Shown: positions 37,018 through 46,617 of the stretch, one piece after another
How positions within the stretch are numbered: the stretch's first letter is position 1
Layout of the letters: each line of letters begins with the position of its first letter
NCBI RefSeq assembly: GCF_030811455.1
Contig: NZ_JAUSQU010000001.1
Coordinates: 682,001 to 746,000, forward strand
Direction of reading: 5' to 3'
DNA from: Streptosporangium lutulentum
Lineage (GTDB): Bacteria; Actinomycetota; Actinomycetes; Streptosporangiales; Streptosporangiaceae
DNA length: 64,000 nucleotides
Made by a program: the position numbers and the translations under genes
The notes under the pieces: generated by a model
What the model saw: the letters and a program-made list of their open reading frames with translations, nothing else
Told to the model about the DNA's origin: nothing
Databases searched by the model: none

Positions 37018-37449
37018 TCAGAGCATGCGGAAGTCGGCGAAGTCGAAGCCGGGGGAGACGACGCAGCTCACCAGCACGCCCTCGTCGCCGGCCGGACGGG
37101 CCGCCTGCCAGGTCCCGGCGGGCACCAGGATCTGCGGGAGCTGCCCCTCCTCCACCGCGGGACCGAGGGTCGCCGTGCGGGAGGGCTGGCCCTCGTGGCC
37201 GCCGAGGATCAGGGTCAGCGGGCCTCCCCGGTGCCAGAGCCACACCTCGTCGGAGCGGACCACGTGCGGGCGCGACTCCTCGCCGGGCTCCAGCAGGAAG
37301 TAGATCCCGGTGGCGGTGGCCCGCGTCCCGTCGTACCCGGGCGGGGTGAGGGCGGCGGAGGTCTTCCAGGTCTCCCGGTACCAGCCGCCCTCGGGATGCG
37401 GCAGCAGGTCCAGAACCTCGGCGAGCGGTGGACGGATAGAGGTCGTCAT
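37018..37449 (-). CDS. DUF985 cupin-like protein
   Basis: This 143-residue protein has LPHPEGGWYRETWKTS, TGIYFLLEPGEESRPHVVRSDE and a beta-rich end (GFDFADFRML), the complete DUF985 pattern, a single-domain cupin of unknown chemistry. Start ATG 37449 (MTTSIRPPL) begins the conserved region; a longer frame to 37575 is unlikely. It is divergent from the EEP gene across 228 bases. Confidence 0.85.
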   Translation of the reverse strand: MTTSIRPPLAEVLDLLPHPEGGWYRETWKTSAALTPPGYDGTRATATGIYFLLEPGEESRPHVVRSDEVWLWHRGGPLTLILGGHEGQPSRTATLGPAVEEGQLPQILVPAGTWQAARPAGDEGVLVSCVVSPGFDFADFRML

Positions 37450-37677
37450 TGAACCGATGATAATGATGACGTCCTCCTGCCGGCCGGTCGGCCGTGAGGC
37501 ACGGCGGGGCTGTGCCGGGGGAGGCCGGACCGCGATCACCAGGTGAGGGTAAAGTCCTCCGCCCGGCACCGGCATGGACGGACCCCGGCATCACGGGCTC
37601 CCCCCGCGCCCGCCGAGGTCGTGATGGACTGATCCGGTGAAGACCGCCGCTCGCAGTCGCCGAAGGGATCCCTCGTC

Positions 37678-38658
37678 GTGTCGCCGCGCTTCCGGGGCGG
37701 GCTGACGGCGACCGCGGGTGTCCTGGCCGCCCTCGTCATGGTGGGGCACCGGCTCCTGCCGAACCGGTGGGGAGTGGGCAACACGCTCGACAGCGGCCTG
37801 CCGTGGCTGGGCCTCGTGGTTCCCGTCATGCTCCTTGTCGCGCTCGTCCGGCGGTCATGGCTCGCGCTGGCGGGAGCCATGGTCCCCGCCGTGATGTGGG
37901 CGGTGATGTTCGGACCCGCGTTCGTCCGCGCCCCCGGCATCGCGGGCATCGTGCCCCGGGACCTGCGCGTGGTCCACCAGAACGTCAGCTACTCCAACCG
38001 CGACCTGGCGACGACCGCCAGGGCGCTGCGGGCCACCGGCGCGGACATCCTCGTGGCCGCGGAGGTCCCCGACGACCCGGTGCTGGGGAACGGAACGGTC
38101 GATCCCGTCTTCGGCCGGGAGCTCAGCCCCGGTTACCCGTACCGGTTCCCGGACAATCCGGGCGTGGCGGTGTGGAGCCGGTACCCCGTCGAGGGCCTGC
38201 CGCGGCAGGTTCCCGGGGTGCCGCGTTCGCGGCAGGCCGTCATCCGCACGCCGCGGGGCGCGGTCAGCCTTTACGCGGTGCACCTCGCGTCCTTCCGCCC
38301 CGGCGAGCCGTCCGTCATCGCCGGCCGCAACGCGGAGGTGGAGGCGCTGGCCCGCGCGATCCGGGCGGACCCCAGTCCTCGGATCATCGTCGTCGGCGAC
38401 CTGAACACCGCCGCCACCGATCGGGAGCTGAGACACCTCACCGCGCTCCTGTCGCCCGTGGCGGAGAACGCCGGCACCGGCCTGCAGTTCACCTGGCCCG
38501 CGAAGCTGCCCGCCGTCCGCCTGGACCACGTGCTCACCCGCGGCTTCACGGCCCTCGACAGCCGGGTGCTGCCGATGACGGTCAGCGATCACCGCGCGAT
38601 CCTGGCCGACCTGAGGGCGTCCGTCGGGGCGACCACCGGCTCATCGGTGTCACGATAA
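37678..38658 (+). CDS. Membrane-anchored endonuclease/exonuclease/phosphatase-family protein
   Basis: This 326-residue protein has three membrane helices in the first 90 residues, then an EEP domain: VVHQNVSYSNRD, ILVAAEV, VHLASFRPGE, VGDLNTAATD and SDHRAILADL, which supply the metal and catalytic His/Asp/Asn residues. EEP proteins with this N-terminal anchor probably cleave phosphodiesters or phospholipid headgroups outside the membrane. Start GTG 37678 follows AGGGA. Confidence 0.87.
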   Translation: MSPRFRGGLTATAGVLAALVMVGHRLLPNRWGVGNTLDSGLPWLGLVVPVMLLVALVRRSWLALAGAMVPAVMWAVMFGPAFVRAPGIAGIVPRDLRVVHQNVSYSNRDLATTARALRATGADILVAAEVPDDPVLGNGTVDPVFGRELSPGYPYRFPDNPGVAVWSRYPVEGLPRQVPGVPRSRQAVIRTPRGAVSLYAVHLASFRPGEPSVIAGRNAEVEALARAIRADPSPRIIVVGDLNTAATDRELRHLTALLSPVAENAGTGLQFTWPAKLPAVRLDHVLTRGFTALDSRVLPMTVSDHRAILADLRASVGATTGSSVSR

Positions 38659-38878
38659 GAATGTCCTGATTCGTATCGGCGACCGTCCCATCGCCGGTCC
38701 TGGCCACCTCGATGGCCGGCCGTCGTGGCCCGCGGCCGTACCGGAGGCGCTCGTAGGCGGCCGCGCCCGTCGAAGTAGATCTTTGCCACAACCCCCTGTA
38801 CGGTGCGCGAGGCCGTTGAGCGCTCAGGCGCGGCCGATACGTGCGAACGACCGTGATCCTGGAAGGACAAGAAACTCG

Positions 38879-40048
38879 ATGAAGGCCGACAATCGCCGAC
38901 CCCTTCGACTGCTCGTCACCGGAGGTGGGACCGGCGGTCACACCTATCCCGCGCTGACCGCGGTCGGGGCGGTCAGGGAACAGGCCGCCGCCCTTGGACT
39001 CGACCTCGACGTCCTCTGGGTGGGTACGGCGAGCGGCCTCGAAGCCCGCATCTCCGCCGAGCAGGGCATCCCGTTCCGGGCGATCAAGGCGGGTAAGCTC
39101 CGGCGCTCGCCCAACATGCGCGAGCTGGCCACCAACCTGGCCGACATGTTCCGGATTCCCGTCGGGGTCCTGCAGGCCTTCGGCGTCGCCGCCCGGTACC
39201 GGCCGGACGTGGTGCTGTCCACCGGAGGGTACGTGTGCGTGCCGCTGGGGCTCGCCGCACGGGCGCTCCGCCGCCCGCTGGTGATGCACGAGCAGATCAC
39301 CTCGCTCGGCCTGGCCAACCGCATCCTGTCGCGGTTCGCCACCCGGGTCGCGCTCACGCACCCGTCGTCGATCGAGCACCTGCCCGCCTCGGCGCGCGGC
39401 CGGGCCGTCGTGACCGGCAATCCCGTCAGGCCGCACCTGCTGCACGGCGACGCCGCCTCGGCCCGGCGGCACTTCGGGCTCTCGCCGGAGCTGCCCCTGA
39501 TCTACGTGACCGGCGGCGCCCAGGGAAGCCGCCAGATCAACACCATGGTCGAGGCGATCCTGCCCTCACTGCTCACCCGCGCGCAGGTGCTCCACCAGTG
39601 CGGCCCCGACTGGATCGCCCAGCTCACGCAGACCGCTGCCGGGCTGCCCGCCGAGTCGAGGCGGCGCTACCGGCCGGTGCCCTACGTCGGCGACGAGCTG
39701 GCCGACGTCTTCGCCGCCGCCGACGTCGTGATCTCCCGGAGCGGCGCGGGAACCATCGCCGAGCTGACCGCGGTGGGCAAGCCGTCCGTCCTCATCCCGC
39801 TGGTCCCGTCCGCCGGAGACGAGCAGCGCCAGAACGCCCGCTACCTGGTCGAGTCGGGGGCCGCGCGAGCACTGCTGGAGAACGGCCCCCACGCCGACCG
39901 GCTTCTCGCCGAGCTCGACGTCCTCCTCGGAGATCCGGCGGCGCGCGCCCACATGGCCGCGGCGGCCAGGTCGCTGGGCCGCGTCGACGCGGCCCACACC
40001 CTCGCGAAGGTCATCCTCGACGAGGCGCGCGTCACCGGCCGCGGATGA
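38879..40048 (+). CDS. murG: MurG-family UDP-GlcNAc transferase (paralog)
   Basis: This 389-residue GT28 enzyme has GGGTGGHTYPALT, TGNPVRPHLL, TGGAQGSRQINTMV and SRSGAGTIAELTAVGKPSVL followed by EQRQNARYL, all present in MurG. MurG adds GlcNAc to lipid I on the inner membrane face, making lipid II. No mra, mur or fts genes adjoin it, so this is probably a second copy with a different acceptor or conditional use. ATG 38879 follows AAGGA; the frame extends to 38783 without support. Confidence 0.85.
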   Translation: MKADNRRPLRLLVTGGGTGGHTYPALTAVGAVREQAAALGLDLDVLWVGTASGLEARISAEQGIPFRAIKAGKLRRSPNMRELATNLADMFRIPVGVLQAFGVAARYRPDVVLSTGGYVCVPLGLAARALRRPLVMHEQITSLGLANRILSRFATRVALTHPSSIEHLPASARGRAVVTGNPVRPHLLHGDAASARRHFGLSPELPLIYVTGGAQGSRQINTMVEAILPSLLTRAQVLHQCGPDWIAQLTQTAAGLPAESRRRYRPVPYVGDELADVFAAADVVISRSGAGTIAELTAVGKPSVLIPLVPSAGDEQRQNARYLVESGAARALLENGPHADRLLAELDVLLGDPAARAHMAAAARSLGRVDAAHTLAKVILDEARVTGRG

Positions 40049-40190
40049 GGGATCCGTCCGGTCCGGGCGGCGCGGTTCGCCGGCGTTCTCCCGGTGCCGC
40101 GGGGGGCGGGCGGCGGCCGTACGGAGGGACGGAAGTTTCGCTTGTTAAGTAGATCCGGTTTTGTCGGGGGCGTTGGTTAGCGTTCGGTCC

Positions 40191-41561
40191 GTGATCGAAC
40201 GGTGGAACCGGGATCAGGTGCTCGCGCTCGCGCCCGACGCCTCGTCCCAGAAAGCGGCCCAAGGGGTTTCCTCTCCCGGCAAGTGGTCGGGAATCGGAAG
40301 CGCCGCCGATTCGGTGTGGGGCGAGTGCAAGGGCAGCGGTTCCAAGCCCTACCGGGCGTGCGTCGACCTGTCCGAGCTCGCTTACCGATGCAGTTGCCCG
40401 AGCCGGAAGTTTCCCTGCAAGCACGCCCTCGGCCTGCTGCTCCTGTGGTCGGCCGACGGCGTCCCCGCCGCCGGGGCGCCCGCCGACTGGGTGGCCGAGT
40501 GGCTCGACCAGCGGCGCGAGCGCGCCGCCAAGGCGACGGGCCTCGCGGCGGAGGCGGCCGAGGCGACCCGCGCGGGCGGGGCGGGCGCGGGGCCCGCCGA
40601 CACCCGGCGGGCCGAGCAGCGTGAGCAGCGCGTGGCCGCCGGCCTGTCGGACCTGGAGCGCTGGCTCGCCGACCAGATCAGGCAGGGCATCGCCGGGTCC
40701 CGGCGCCACGATTACTGGGACGACCTGGCCAAACGCCTGGTCGATGCCCAGGCTCCGGCGGTCGCCGGCACCCTCTCCCGCCTGAGCTCCGTCCTGAACG
40801 GCGAAGACTGGCCCGCTCGTCTCCTCAGCGAGTACGCGCTCCTCCATCTCCTCTGCGTGGCCCATCGCCGCCTTCCCGCCGCCGTCGCCGCTTCCGGTTC
40901 CGCCGTCGTGGATCCGGGGACCCCGGCGGGAGCGGACGGCACGGGGCTGGTGCGGAGGGTCCGCGAGCGGGTCGGGTTCCCGGTCACGAAGGAGGAGGTC
41001 CTCGCGGGAGAGACGGTCCGCGATCTGTGGGACGTGCTGGGGCGCCGGGACGAGGAGCAGGACCGGCTGATCGCGCGCCGGGTCTGGCTGCGGGGCAGGC
41101 GCACGGGCCGGGCCGCGCTCGTGCTCTCGTTCGCCATGACGGGACAGGCCCTCGACGCCTCACTCGTCACGGGCACGACCCTGGACGCCGACCTGGCGTT
41201 CTATCCCGGGTCGGCGCCGCTCCGCGCCCTGGTCGCCGTCCACCACGGCGCCGTCTCCACCGGCTTCCCGACCGCGTCGACCGTGGAACAGGCGCTGGAC
41301 GAGGTGGCCGCCGCCCTGGCGGGAGACCCCTGGCTGGACTCCTGGCCCGTCGTGCTCGGCCCGGTGACTCCGGCGGGCAGGGGCCCCTGGCACCTCGCCG
41401 GTTCCTCCGGGGGGATCCCGCTGCACCCGTCCACCGGCACCCCCTGGCGGTTGATCGCCGTCTCCGGCGGCCGGCCGCTGACCGTCGCCGCCGAATGGAC
41501 CCCGAGGGGCCTGCGCCCCCTCATCACCTGGGACGAGGAAGGGCAGGTGATCGTCCTGTGA
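40191..41561 (+). CDS. SWIM zinc-finger protein
   Basis: This 456-residue protein has a SWIM motif CSCPSRKFPCKH with C67, C69, C76 and H78, typical of proteins that bind nucleic acid or partner proteins. An Ala/Gly-rich segment (about 130-160) links it to a long alpha/beta region without a known catalytic signature. GTG 40191 (VIERWNRDQVLAL) matches the usual beginning of actinomycete relatives. It is the first gene of a five-gene operon; its TGA overlaps the next GTG. Confidence 0.88.
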   Translation: MIERWNRDQVLALAPDASSQKAAQGVSSPGKWSGIGSAADSVWGECKGSGSKPYRACVDLSELAYRCSCPSRKFPCKHALGLLLLWSADGVPAAGAPADWVAEWLDQRRERAAKATGLAAEAAEATRAGGAGAGPADTRRAEQREQRVAAGLSDLERWLADQIRQGIAGSRRHDYWDDLAKRLVDAQAPAVAGTLSRLSSVLNGEDWPARLLSEYALLHLLCVAHRRLPAAVAASGSAVVDPGTPAGADGTGLVRRVRERVGFPVTKEEVLAGETVRDLWDVLGRRDEEQDRLIARRVWLRGRRTGRAALVLSFAMTGQALDASLVTGTTLDADLAFYPGSAPLRALVAVHHGAVSTGFPTASTVEQALDEVAAALAGDPWLDSWPVVLGPVTPAGRGPWHLAGSSGGIPLHPSTGTPWRLIAVSGGRPLTVAAEWTPRGLRPLITWDEEGQVIVL

Positions 41562-42964
41562 ACGCCTCGGCCGAATGGGAGGATCTGGTCTCCACCGCGC
41601 TCGTCGGCACCGACCGCCGCCCGCGGGCGGGAGAGGCCGCCGGCGAGATCGAGCTGCTCGGACGCGCCGCCGTGCACACCTTGCGGATGCGGGCGGGCAC
41701 GCGGCCGGTGGCGAGTGAGCCGCTGAGCGTCGCGGCGCCCGAGGAGCAGCCGGCGGTCTCGCGCGCGGCGGGCGGCAGGCTCGCCCGGATCCTCGGGGGC
41801 GAGCAGCCGCGGCTGCTCGCCGAATGGCTGGAGGTCGCCGCCGGGCGCGGCTACCGGCTCTCGCCGCACCTGCTGCCCGAGCTGCTCGACCACGCGGTCA
41901 GGGACCGGTCGATCCGCTCGCACCTCGGCGTCCTCTCCGGAAACCGGGGGCGCTGGCTGGCCGGGCTCAATCCGGCGTGGAGCTTCCTGCTGGAGGAGGT
42001 CACGGTGGCCGCGACCGGTTCCGAGACCGCCCCGGAGGTCTGGGAGCTGGGCACCTCGGGCGACCGCCGCGCCCACCTGGCCGCGCTGCGGGCGGCGGAC
42101 CCGGCGGGAGCCAGGGAGCTGCTCGCCGTGACCTGGGAGAAGGAGACCCCCGACGACAGGGCGGCCTTCCTGGAGGTCCTCGCCGACCGGCTCTCCCTCG
42201 ACGACGAGCCGTTCCTGGAGGCGGCGCTCGACGACCGCCGCCGTGAGGTCCGCCACCAGGCCGCCGACCTGCTCACCCGGCTGCCGGACTCGCGTCTGGC
42301 CTCGCGCATGGCCGAGCGGGTCGCCCGCTACGTCACGGTCGTGGACGGGAGGATCCACGTCACCCCGCCCGCCGCCTGTGACAGCACGATGGAGCGCGAC
42401 GGCATCCGGGCCAAGCCGCCCAGGGGGACGGGGGAGAAGAGCTGGTGGCTCCAGCAGGCCGTGGCCCGCGCCTCGCTCGGCGTCTGGCCCCGGCTGCTCG
42501 GCCGTCCCCCTCGGGAGCTCGTCCACATGAAGATCGTCGATTGGGGCCGCGAGGTCATGGCGGGCTGGGTCAGGGCCACCGTGCTCCAGGGCGACCCGGA
42601 GTGGGCGCGGGAGCTGTTCGCCTGGGACCCGCTCGCCGACCTGCTGGCCGCGCTGCCCCCCGCCGAGCAGGAGGTCGTCGCGGCCGACTTCGTCCGGCGG
42701 CACGGCCTGGACGGTCAACTGATCATGGTTCTCGGAGGGGCCGCGGCCCCCTGGGGGCCGGGCTTGGCGAAGGCCGTGCTGCAGAAGATCATCTCGGTTT
42801 CCGAGACCCACCCCTGGAACATCGGCGAGCTGGCCAAACTCGCGGGTGAGCGCATCGATCCCGCCCTGTGCGGTATGGCGGAGCGGCTCTCGCCCGAACC
42901 CCCCATCCAGGAGGTCGCCGCCCTCCTGCGTTTCCGTCACGACATGTTGAAGGAGCTCCATTGA
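41558..42964 (+). CDS. DUF5691 family protein
   Basis: This 468-residue, mostly helical protein starts at the GTG that overlaps the upstream stop (GTGA). It begins AEWEDLVSTALVGTDRRP, and the middle shows HEAT-like helical pairs (FLEAALDDRRREVRHQAADL). There is no visible catalytic site. It consistently sits between SWIM and MoxR genes, so a scaffold or adaptor role is inferred. Its stop overlaps the TTG of the MoxR gene. Confidence 0.85.
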   Translation: MNASAEWEDLVSTALVGTDRRPRAGEAAGEIELLGRAAVHTLRMRAGTRPVASEPLSVAAPEEQPAVSRAAGGRLARILGGEQPRLLAEWLEVAAGRGYRLSPHLLPELLDHAVRDRSIRSHLGVLSGNRGRWLAGLNPAWSFLLEEVTVAATGSETAPEVWELGTSGDRRAHLAALRAADPAGARELLAVTWEKETPDDRAAFLEVLADRLSLDDEPFLEAALDDRRREVRHQAADLLTRLPDSRLASRMAERVARYVTVVDGRIHVTPPAACDSTMERDGIRAKPPRGTGEKSWWLQQAVARASLGVWPRLLGRPPRELVHMKIVDWGREVMAGWVRATVLQGDPEWARELFAWDPLADLLAALPPAEQEVVAADFVRRHGLDGQLIMVLGGAAAPWGPGLAKAVLQKIISVSETHPWNIGELAKLAGERIDPALCGMAERLSPEPPIQEVAALLRFRHDMLKELH

Positions 42965-44028
42965 CCACGGTTCTGCGGGCCCACGCCGAAGACCAGTACG
43001 CCGAGGAGCTGGCGATCCTGGCCAAGGGCGACGACCGGGTCCGGCCGCCAGGCTGGAAGCTGTCCCCCTGGGCGGTGACCACGTACATCCTCGGCGACGG
43101 GGACCGGATCACCCCGAAGTACATCGGACCCCGGCGCATCGTGGAGGTGGCCGTGGCGACCCTCGCCACCGACCGCGCGCTGCTGCTGCTCGGAGTGCCC
43201 GGCACCGCCAAGACCTGGCTGTCGGAGCACCTCGCCGCGGGCATCAGCGGCGACTCCACCCTGCTCGTGCAGGGTACGGCGGGCACCGCCGAGGAGGCCA
43301 TCCGTTACGGCTGGAACTACGCCCGGCTGCTGTCCGAGGGGCCGTCCATGGACGCGCTCACACCGAGTCCGGTGATGCGGGCCATGTCCGAGGGACGGAT
43401 CGCCAGGGTGGAGGAGCTGACCCGGATGCCCTCCGACGTCCAGGACGCGCTGATCACCGTGCTGTCGGAGAAGACGCTGCCCATCCCCGAGCTCAACCAG
43501 GAGGTCCAGGCCTCACGCGGCTTCAACATCATCGCCACCGCCAACGACCGCGACCGGGGGGTCAACGACCTGTCCAGCGCGCTGCGCCGCAGGTTCAACA
43601 CCGTCGTGCTGCCGGTGCCCGCCACCGCGCAGGAGGAGGTGGACATCGTCTCCCGCCGCGTCGACCAGCTCGGCCGCTCCCTTGAGCTGCCCAAGACCCT
43701 GACCGGGCTGGAGGAGATCCGTCGCGTCGTCACGGTCTTCCGGGAGTTGCGCGGCGGCGTCACCGAGGACGGCCGGACCAAGGTCAAGTCTCCCAGCGGC
43801 ACCCTCAGCACCGCCGAGGCCATCTCCGTCCTCACCAACGGCATCGCCCTGGCCGCCCATTTCGGCGACGGCGTGCTCCGCCCCTCCGACGTCGCCGCCG
43901 GGATCGTCGGCGCCGTGGTCCAGGATCCGGTCTCCGACCGGGTCGTCTGGCGCGAATACCTCGAGACCGTCGTCCGCGAGCGCCAGGACTGGCGCGACTT
44001 CTACCGGGCCTGCCGTGACGCGGGCTGA
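42961..44028 (+). CDS. MoxR-family AAA+ ATPase
   Basis: This 355-residue ATPase starts at TTG 42961, which overlaps the upstream TGA and follows AAGGAG by five bases. It has Walker A GVPGTAKT (78-85), a Walker B-like RIARVEELTRMPSDVQDAL, and the sensor/arginine-finger region ATANDRDRGVNDLSSALRRRFN. MoxR ATPases act as chaperones that load or activate partners, typically together with VWA proteins, and the VWA partner is two genes downstream. Confidence 0.92.
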   Translation: MTTVLRAHAEDQYAEELAILAKGDDRVRPPGWKLSPWAVTTYILGDGDRITPKYIGPRRIVEVAVATLATDRALLLLGVPGTAKTWLSEHLAAGISGDSTLLVQGTAGTAEEAIRYGWNYARLLSEGPSMDALTPSPVMRAMSEGRIARVEELTRMPSDVQDALITVLSEKTLPIPELNQEVQASRGFNIIATANDRDRGVNDLSSALRRRFNTVVLPVPATAQEEVDIVSRRVDQLGRSLELPKTLTGLEEIRRVVTVFRELRGGVTEDGRTKVKSPSGTLSTAEAISVLTNGIALAAHFGDGVLRPSDVAAGIVGAVVQDPVSDRVVWREYLETVVRERQDWRDFYRACRDAG

Positions 44029-44074
44029 GGCGGCGACCGCCCGGAGGGGCGCGTCACCGGTCACGGACACGGCG

Positions 44075-44113
44075 ATGAGTACGGGCACCACGCCGGCCGG
44101 GGGGCGCCCGTGA
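44075..44113 (+). CDS. Possible 12-codon leader ORF upstream of DUF5682
   Basis: ATG 44075 opens MSTGTTPAGGRP and its TGA overlaps the GTG start of the next gene (GTGA). It could couple translation across the only real gap in the operon (81 bases). No ribosome site is obvious, so it may be chance. Confidence 0.2.
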   Translation: MSTGTTPAGGRP

Positions 44114-46617
44114 GCGTCTCCGTGCTGGGGGTCCGGCACCACGGGCCGGGGTCGGCGCGGTCCCTGCGAGCCGAGCTCGAACGTCTCGGCCCCGACATCG
44201 TGCTCATCGAGGGCCCGCCCGAGGCCGACGACCTGGTGGAGCTGGCCAAGGACCCCGAGCTCGAACCGCCGGTGGCGCTGCTGGCCCACGTGCCGGGCGA
44301 GCCGTCCAGGGCCGCGTTCTGGCCCTTCGCGATGTTCTCCCCCGAATGGCAGGCGATCCGGCACGCGGTGGAGGCGGGCGTCCCGGTCCGCTTCTGTGAT
44401 CTGCCCGCCGCGCACAGCCTCGCCTCCCGCCCGGACACTCCGGAGGACGGACCGCGGGGCGCGGATCCGGAGGGCGGGAGAGCACGCGACGCGGAGCCGC
44501 AGGAGGGGAGAGCACCCGACCCGGGACCGCCGGACTCGGAGCCGCGGGAGGGAAAGGCGCCGGAGCCGGGGTCGCGGGGGTCGCACCCGCGAGACGCCGG
44601 GGACGACGCCGCGACGCCCGCCCTGCGGACGGATCCGATCGGCGTGCTCGCTCACGCCGCCGGATACGACGACCCCGAGCGGTGGTGGGAGGACGCGGTC
44701 GAGCACCGGGGGGACACCCCGTTCCAGGTGATCGCCGAGGCGATGGCCGCGGTGCGCGAGGGATACGTCGCCGACACGTACGAGGCCAGGCGCGAGGCGT
44801 TCATGCGCCGCACGATCCGCAAGGCGATCAAGGACGGCTTCGAGCGGATCGCCGTGGTCTGCGGCGCCTGGCACGTGCCCGCGCTGACCGGGTCGTCAGG
44901 GGAGGGCGTGGCCTGGGGCGCGGGACTGCCCGCGGTCAAGGCCGACGACGCACTGCTCAGAGGGCTGCCCAAGGTCAAGGCCGAGCTGACCTGGGTGCCG
45001 TGGACGTACGGGCGGCTGGCCTCCTGGAGCGGATACGGCGCGGGGGTGACGTCGCCGGGCTGGTACCACCACCTGTTCGACGCCCCCGACCGTCCTGTGG
45101 AGCGGTGGCTGACCGAGGCCGCGAGGGTGCTCCGTGAGGAGGACCTTCCGGTCTCCTCCGCGCACGTCATCGAGGCGGTACGGCTCGCGGAGGGCCTGGC
45201 TGTGCTCAGGGGACGGCCGCTGGCCGGGCTGGCGGAGGTCACCGAGGCCGTCAGGGCGGTGCTGTGCGAGGGCGACGACCTGCCGACGGAGCTGATCCAG
45301 CGGCGCCTGGTCGTGGGGGAGCGGCTCGGCCACGTGTCCGACGCCACCCCGATGGTCCCTCTCCAGCGTCACCTCCGGGAGGAGCAGCGCCGGGTGAGGC
45401 TCAAACCCGAGGCGCTGGACCGCGAGCACGACCTCGATCTGCGCAAGCCCCTCGACCTGGAGCGCAGCAGGCTGCTGCACCGCCTGCGCCTGATCGGCGT
45501 CTCCTGGGGGACCCCGCAGGAGAGCCGGAGCAAGGGGACCTTCCGCGAGTCGTGGACGCTCGCCTGGCGGCCCGAGTTCGACGTCGACCTGATCGAGGCG
45601 AGCGCCTGGGGCACGACCGTCCCCGCCGCCGCCTCGGCCAGGGTCCGCGACCTGGCCGACGGCGGGCAGGCACCCGGCCCGGCGGCGAAAGGCGGCCCGG
45701 GGACGCCCGGCTCGGGAGTGCCCGGCTCGGGAGGCGGTGCTCCGGGAGGCGCCGGACCCGGCGCGCCCGCGGGGATCACGCTGGCCGGCCTCACCGGGCT
45801 GGTGGAGCGGTGCCTGCTCGCGGACCTGCCGGACGCGCTGCCGTACGTGCTCGACGCGCTGTCGGAGCGGGCCGCGCTGGACAGCGACGTCACGCACCTG
45901 ATGGCCGCGCTTCCCGCGATGGTCCGGGCCCAGCGCTACGGCGACGTGCGCGGCACCCCCGCCGCGGGTCTGGCCACCATCGTCGACGCCCTGCTCATCA
46001 GGATCTGCGTCGGGCTGGGCGGAGCGGTCACCGGGCTGGACGACGACGCGGCCCGCGACCTGCTGAACCACATCGACGGGGTGCACGCCTCGGTGGCCCT
46101 GCTCGACGGAGACCCCGGCGAGGAGGCGCCCCAGGCGCGGTGGTTGGCCACGCTGCGGGGCGTGTCGGGCCGCGGTGACCTGCACGGGCTCATCGAGGGA
46201 CGGCTCACCAGGATCCTGCTGGACGCCGGGGATCTCGATGTGACCGAGGTGGGCCTGCGGATGTCGCGGGCGATGTCGGCCGGGCACCCGCCCGCCAGGG
46301 CGGCGGCCTGGATCGAGGGATTCCTGTCGGGGGGCGGGCTGCTGCTCGTCCACGACTCCCGGCTGCTCGGACTGGTCGACGAGTGGCTCACCGGGCTCGC
46401 TCCGGAGACGTTCGTCGACGTGCTGCCCCTCCTGCGGAGGACGTTCGGCGCCTTCGCCGCTCCGGAGCGGCGCTCGATCGGCTCGCGGGTCCGATCGCTC
46501 ACCACCGGCGCGGTCCACGAGACGCGGGAGGCGACGGATGTCGACGAGCGGCGCGCGGCGGCGGCCGTACGAACCGTGCTGACGATTCTGGGGAAGACGG
46601 AGAGTGCTGATGGATGA
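44110..46617 (+). CDS. DUF5682 family protein (TraB/EreA-like core)
   Basis: This 835-residue protein begins SVLGVRHHGPGSARSL and has VLIEGPPEADDL and VVCGAWHVPAL, an arrangement of His and Glu similar to the EreA/TraB/TIKI hydrolase superfamily. Residues 105-180 are an Asp/Glu/Pro/Gly-rich linker, and a second such linker lies near 520-555. The C-terminal part is helical. Hydrolase activity is inferred only from these motifs. GTG 44110 is the start. The 3' end overlaps the VWA gene by eight bases. Confidence 0.83.
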   Translation: MSVSVLGVRHHGPGSARSLRAELERLGPDIVLIEGPPEADDLVELAKDPELEPPVALLAHVPGEPSRAAFWPFAMFSPEWQAIRHAVEAGVPVRFCDLPAAHSLASRPDTPEDGPRGADPEGGRARDAEPQEGRAPDPGPPDSEPREGKAPEPGSRGSHPRDAGDDAATPALRTDPIGVLAHAAGYDDPERWWEDAVEHRGDTPFQVIAEAMAAVREGYVADTYEARREAFMRRTIRKAIKDGFERIAVVCGAWHVPALTGSSGEGVAWGAGLPAVKADDALLRGLPKVKAELTWVPWTYGRLASWSGYGAGVTSPGWYHHLFDAPDRPVERWLTEAARVLREEDLPVSSAHVIEAVRLAEGLAVLRGRPLAGLAEVTEAVRAVLCEGDDLPTELIQRRLVVGERLGHVSDATPMVPLQRHLREEQRRVRLKPEALDREHDLDLRKPLDLERSRLLHRLRLIGVSWGTPQESRSKGTFRESWTLAWRPEFDVDLIEASAWGTTVPAAASARVRDLADGGQAPGPAAKGGPGTPGSGVPGSGGGAPGGAGPGAPAGITLAGLTGLVERCLLADLPDALPYVLDALSERAALDSDVTHLMAALPAMVRAQRYGDVRGTPAAGLATIVDALLIRICVGLGGAVTGLDDDAARDLLNHIDGVHASVALLDGDPGEEAPQARWLATLRGVSGRGDLHGLIEGRLTRILLDAGDLDVTEVGLRMSRAMSAGHPPARAAAWIEGFLSGGGLLLVHDSRLLGLVDEWLTGLAPETFVDVLPLLRRTFGAFAAPERRSIGSRVRSLTTGAVHETREATDVDERRAAAAVRTVLTILGKTESADG

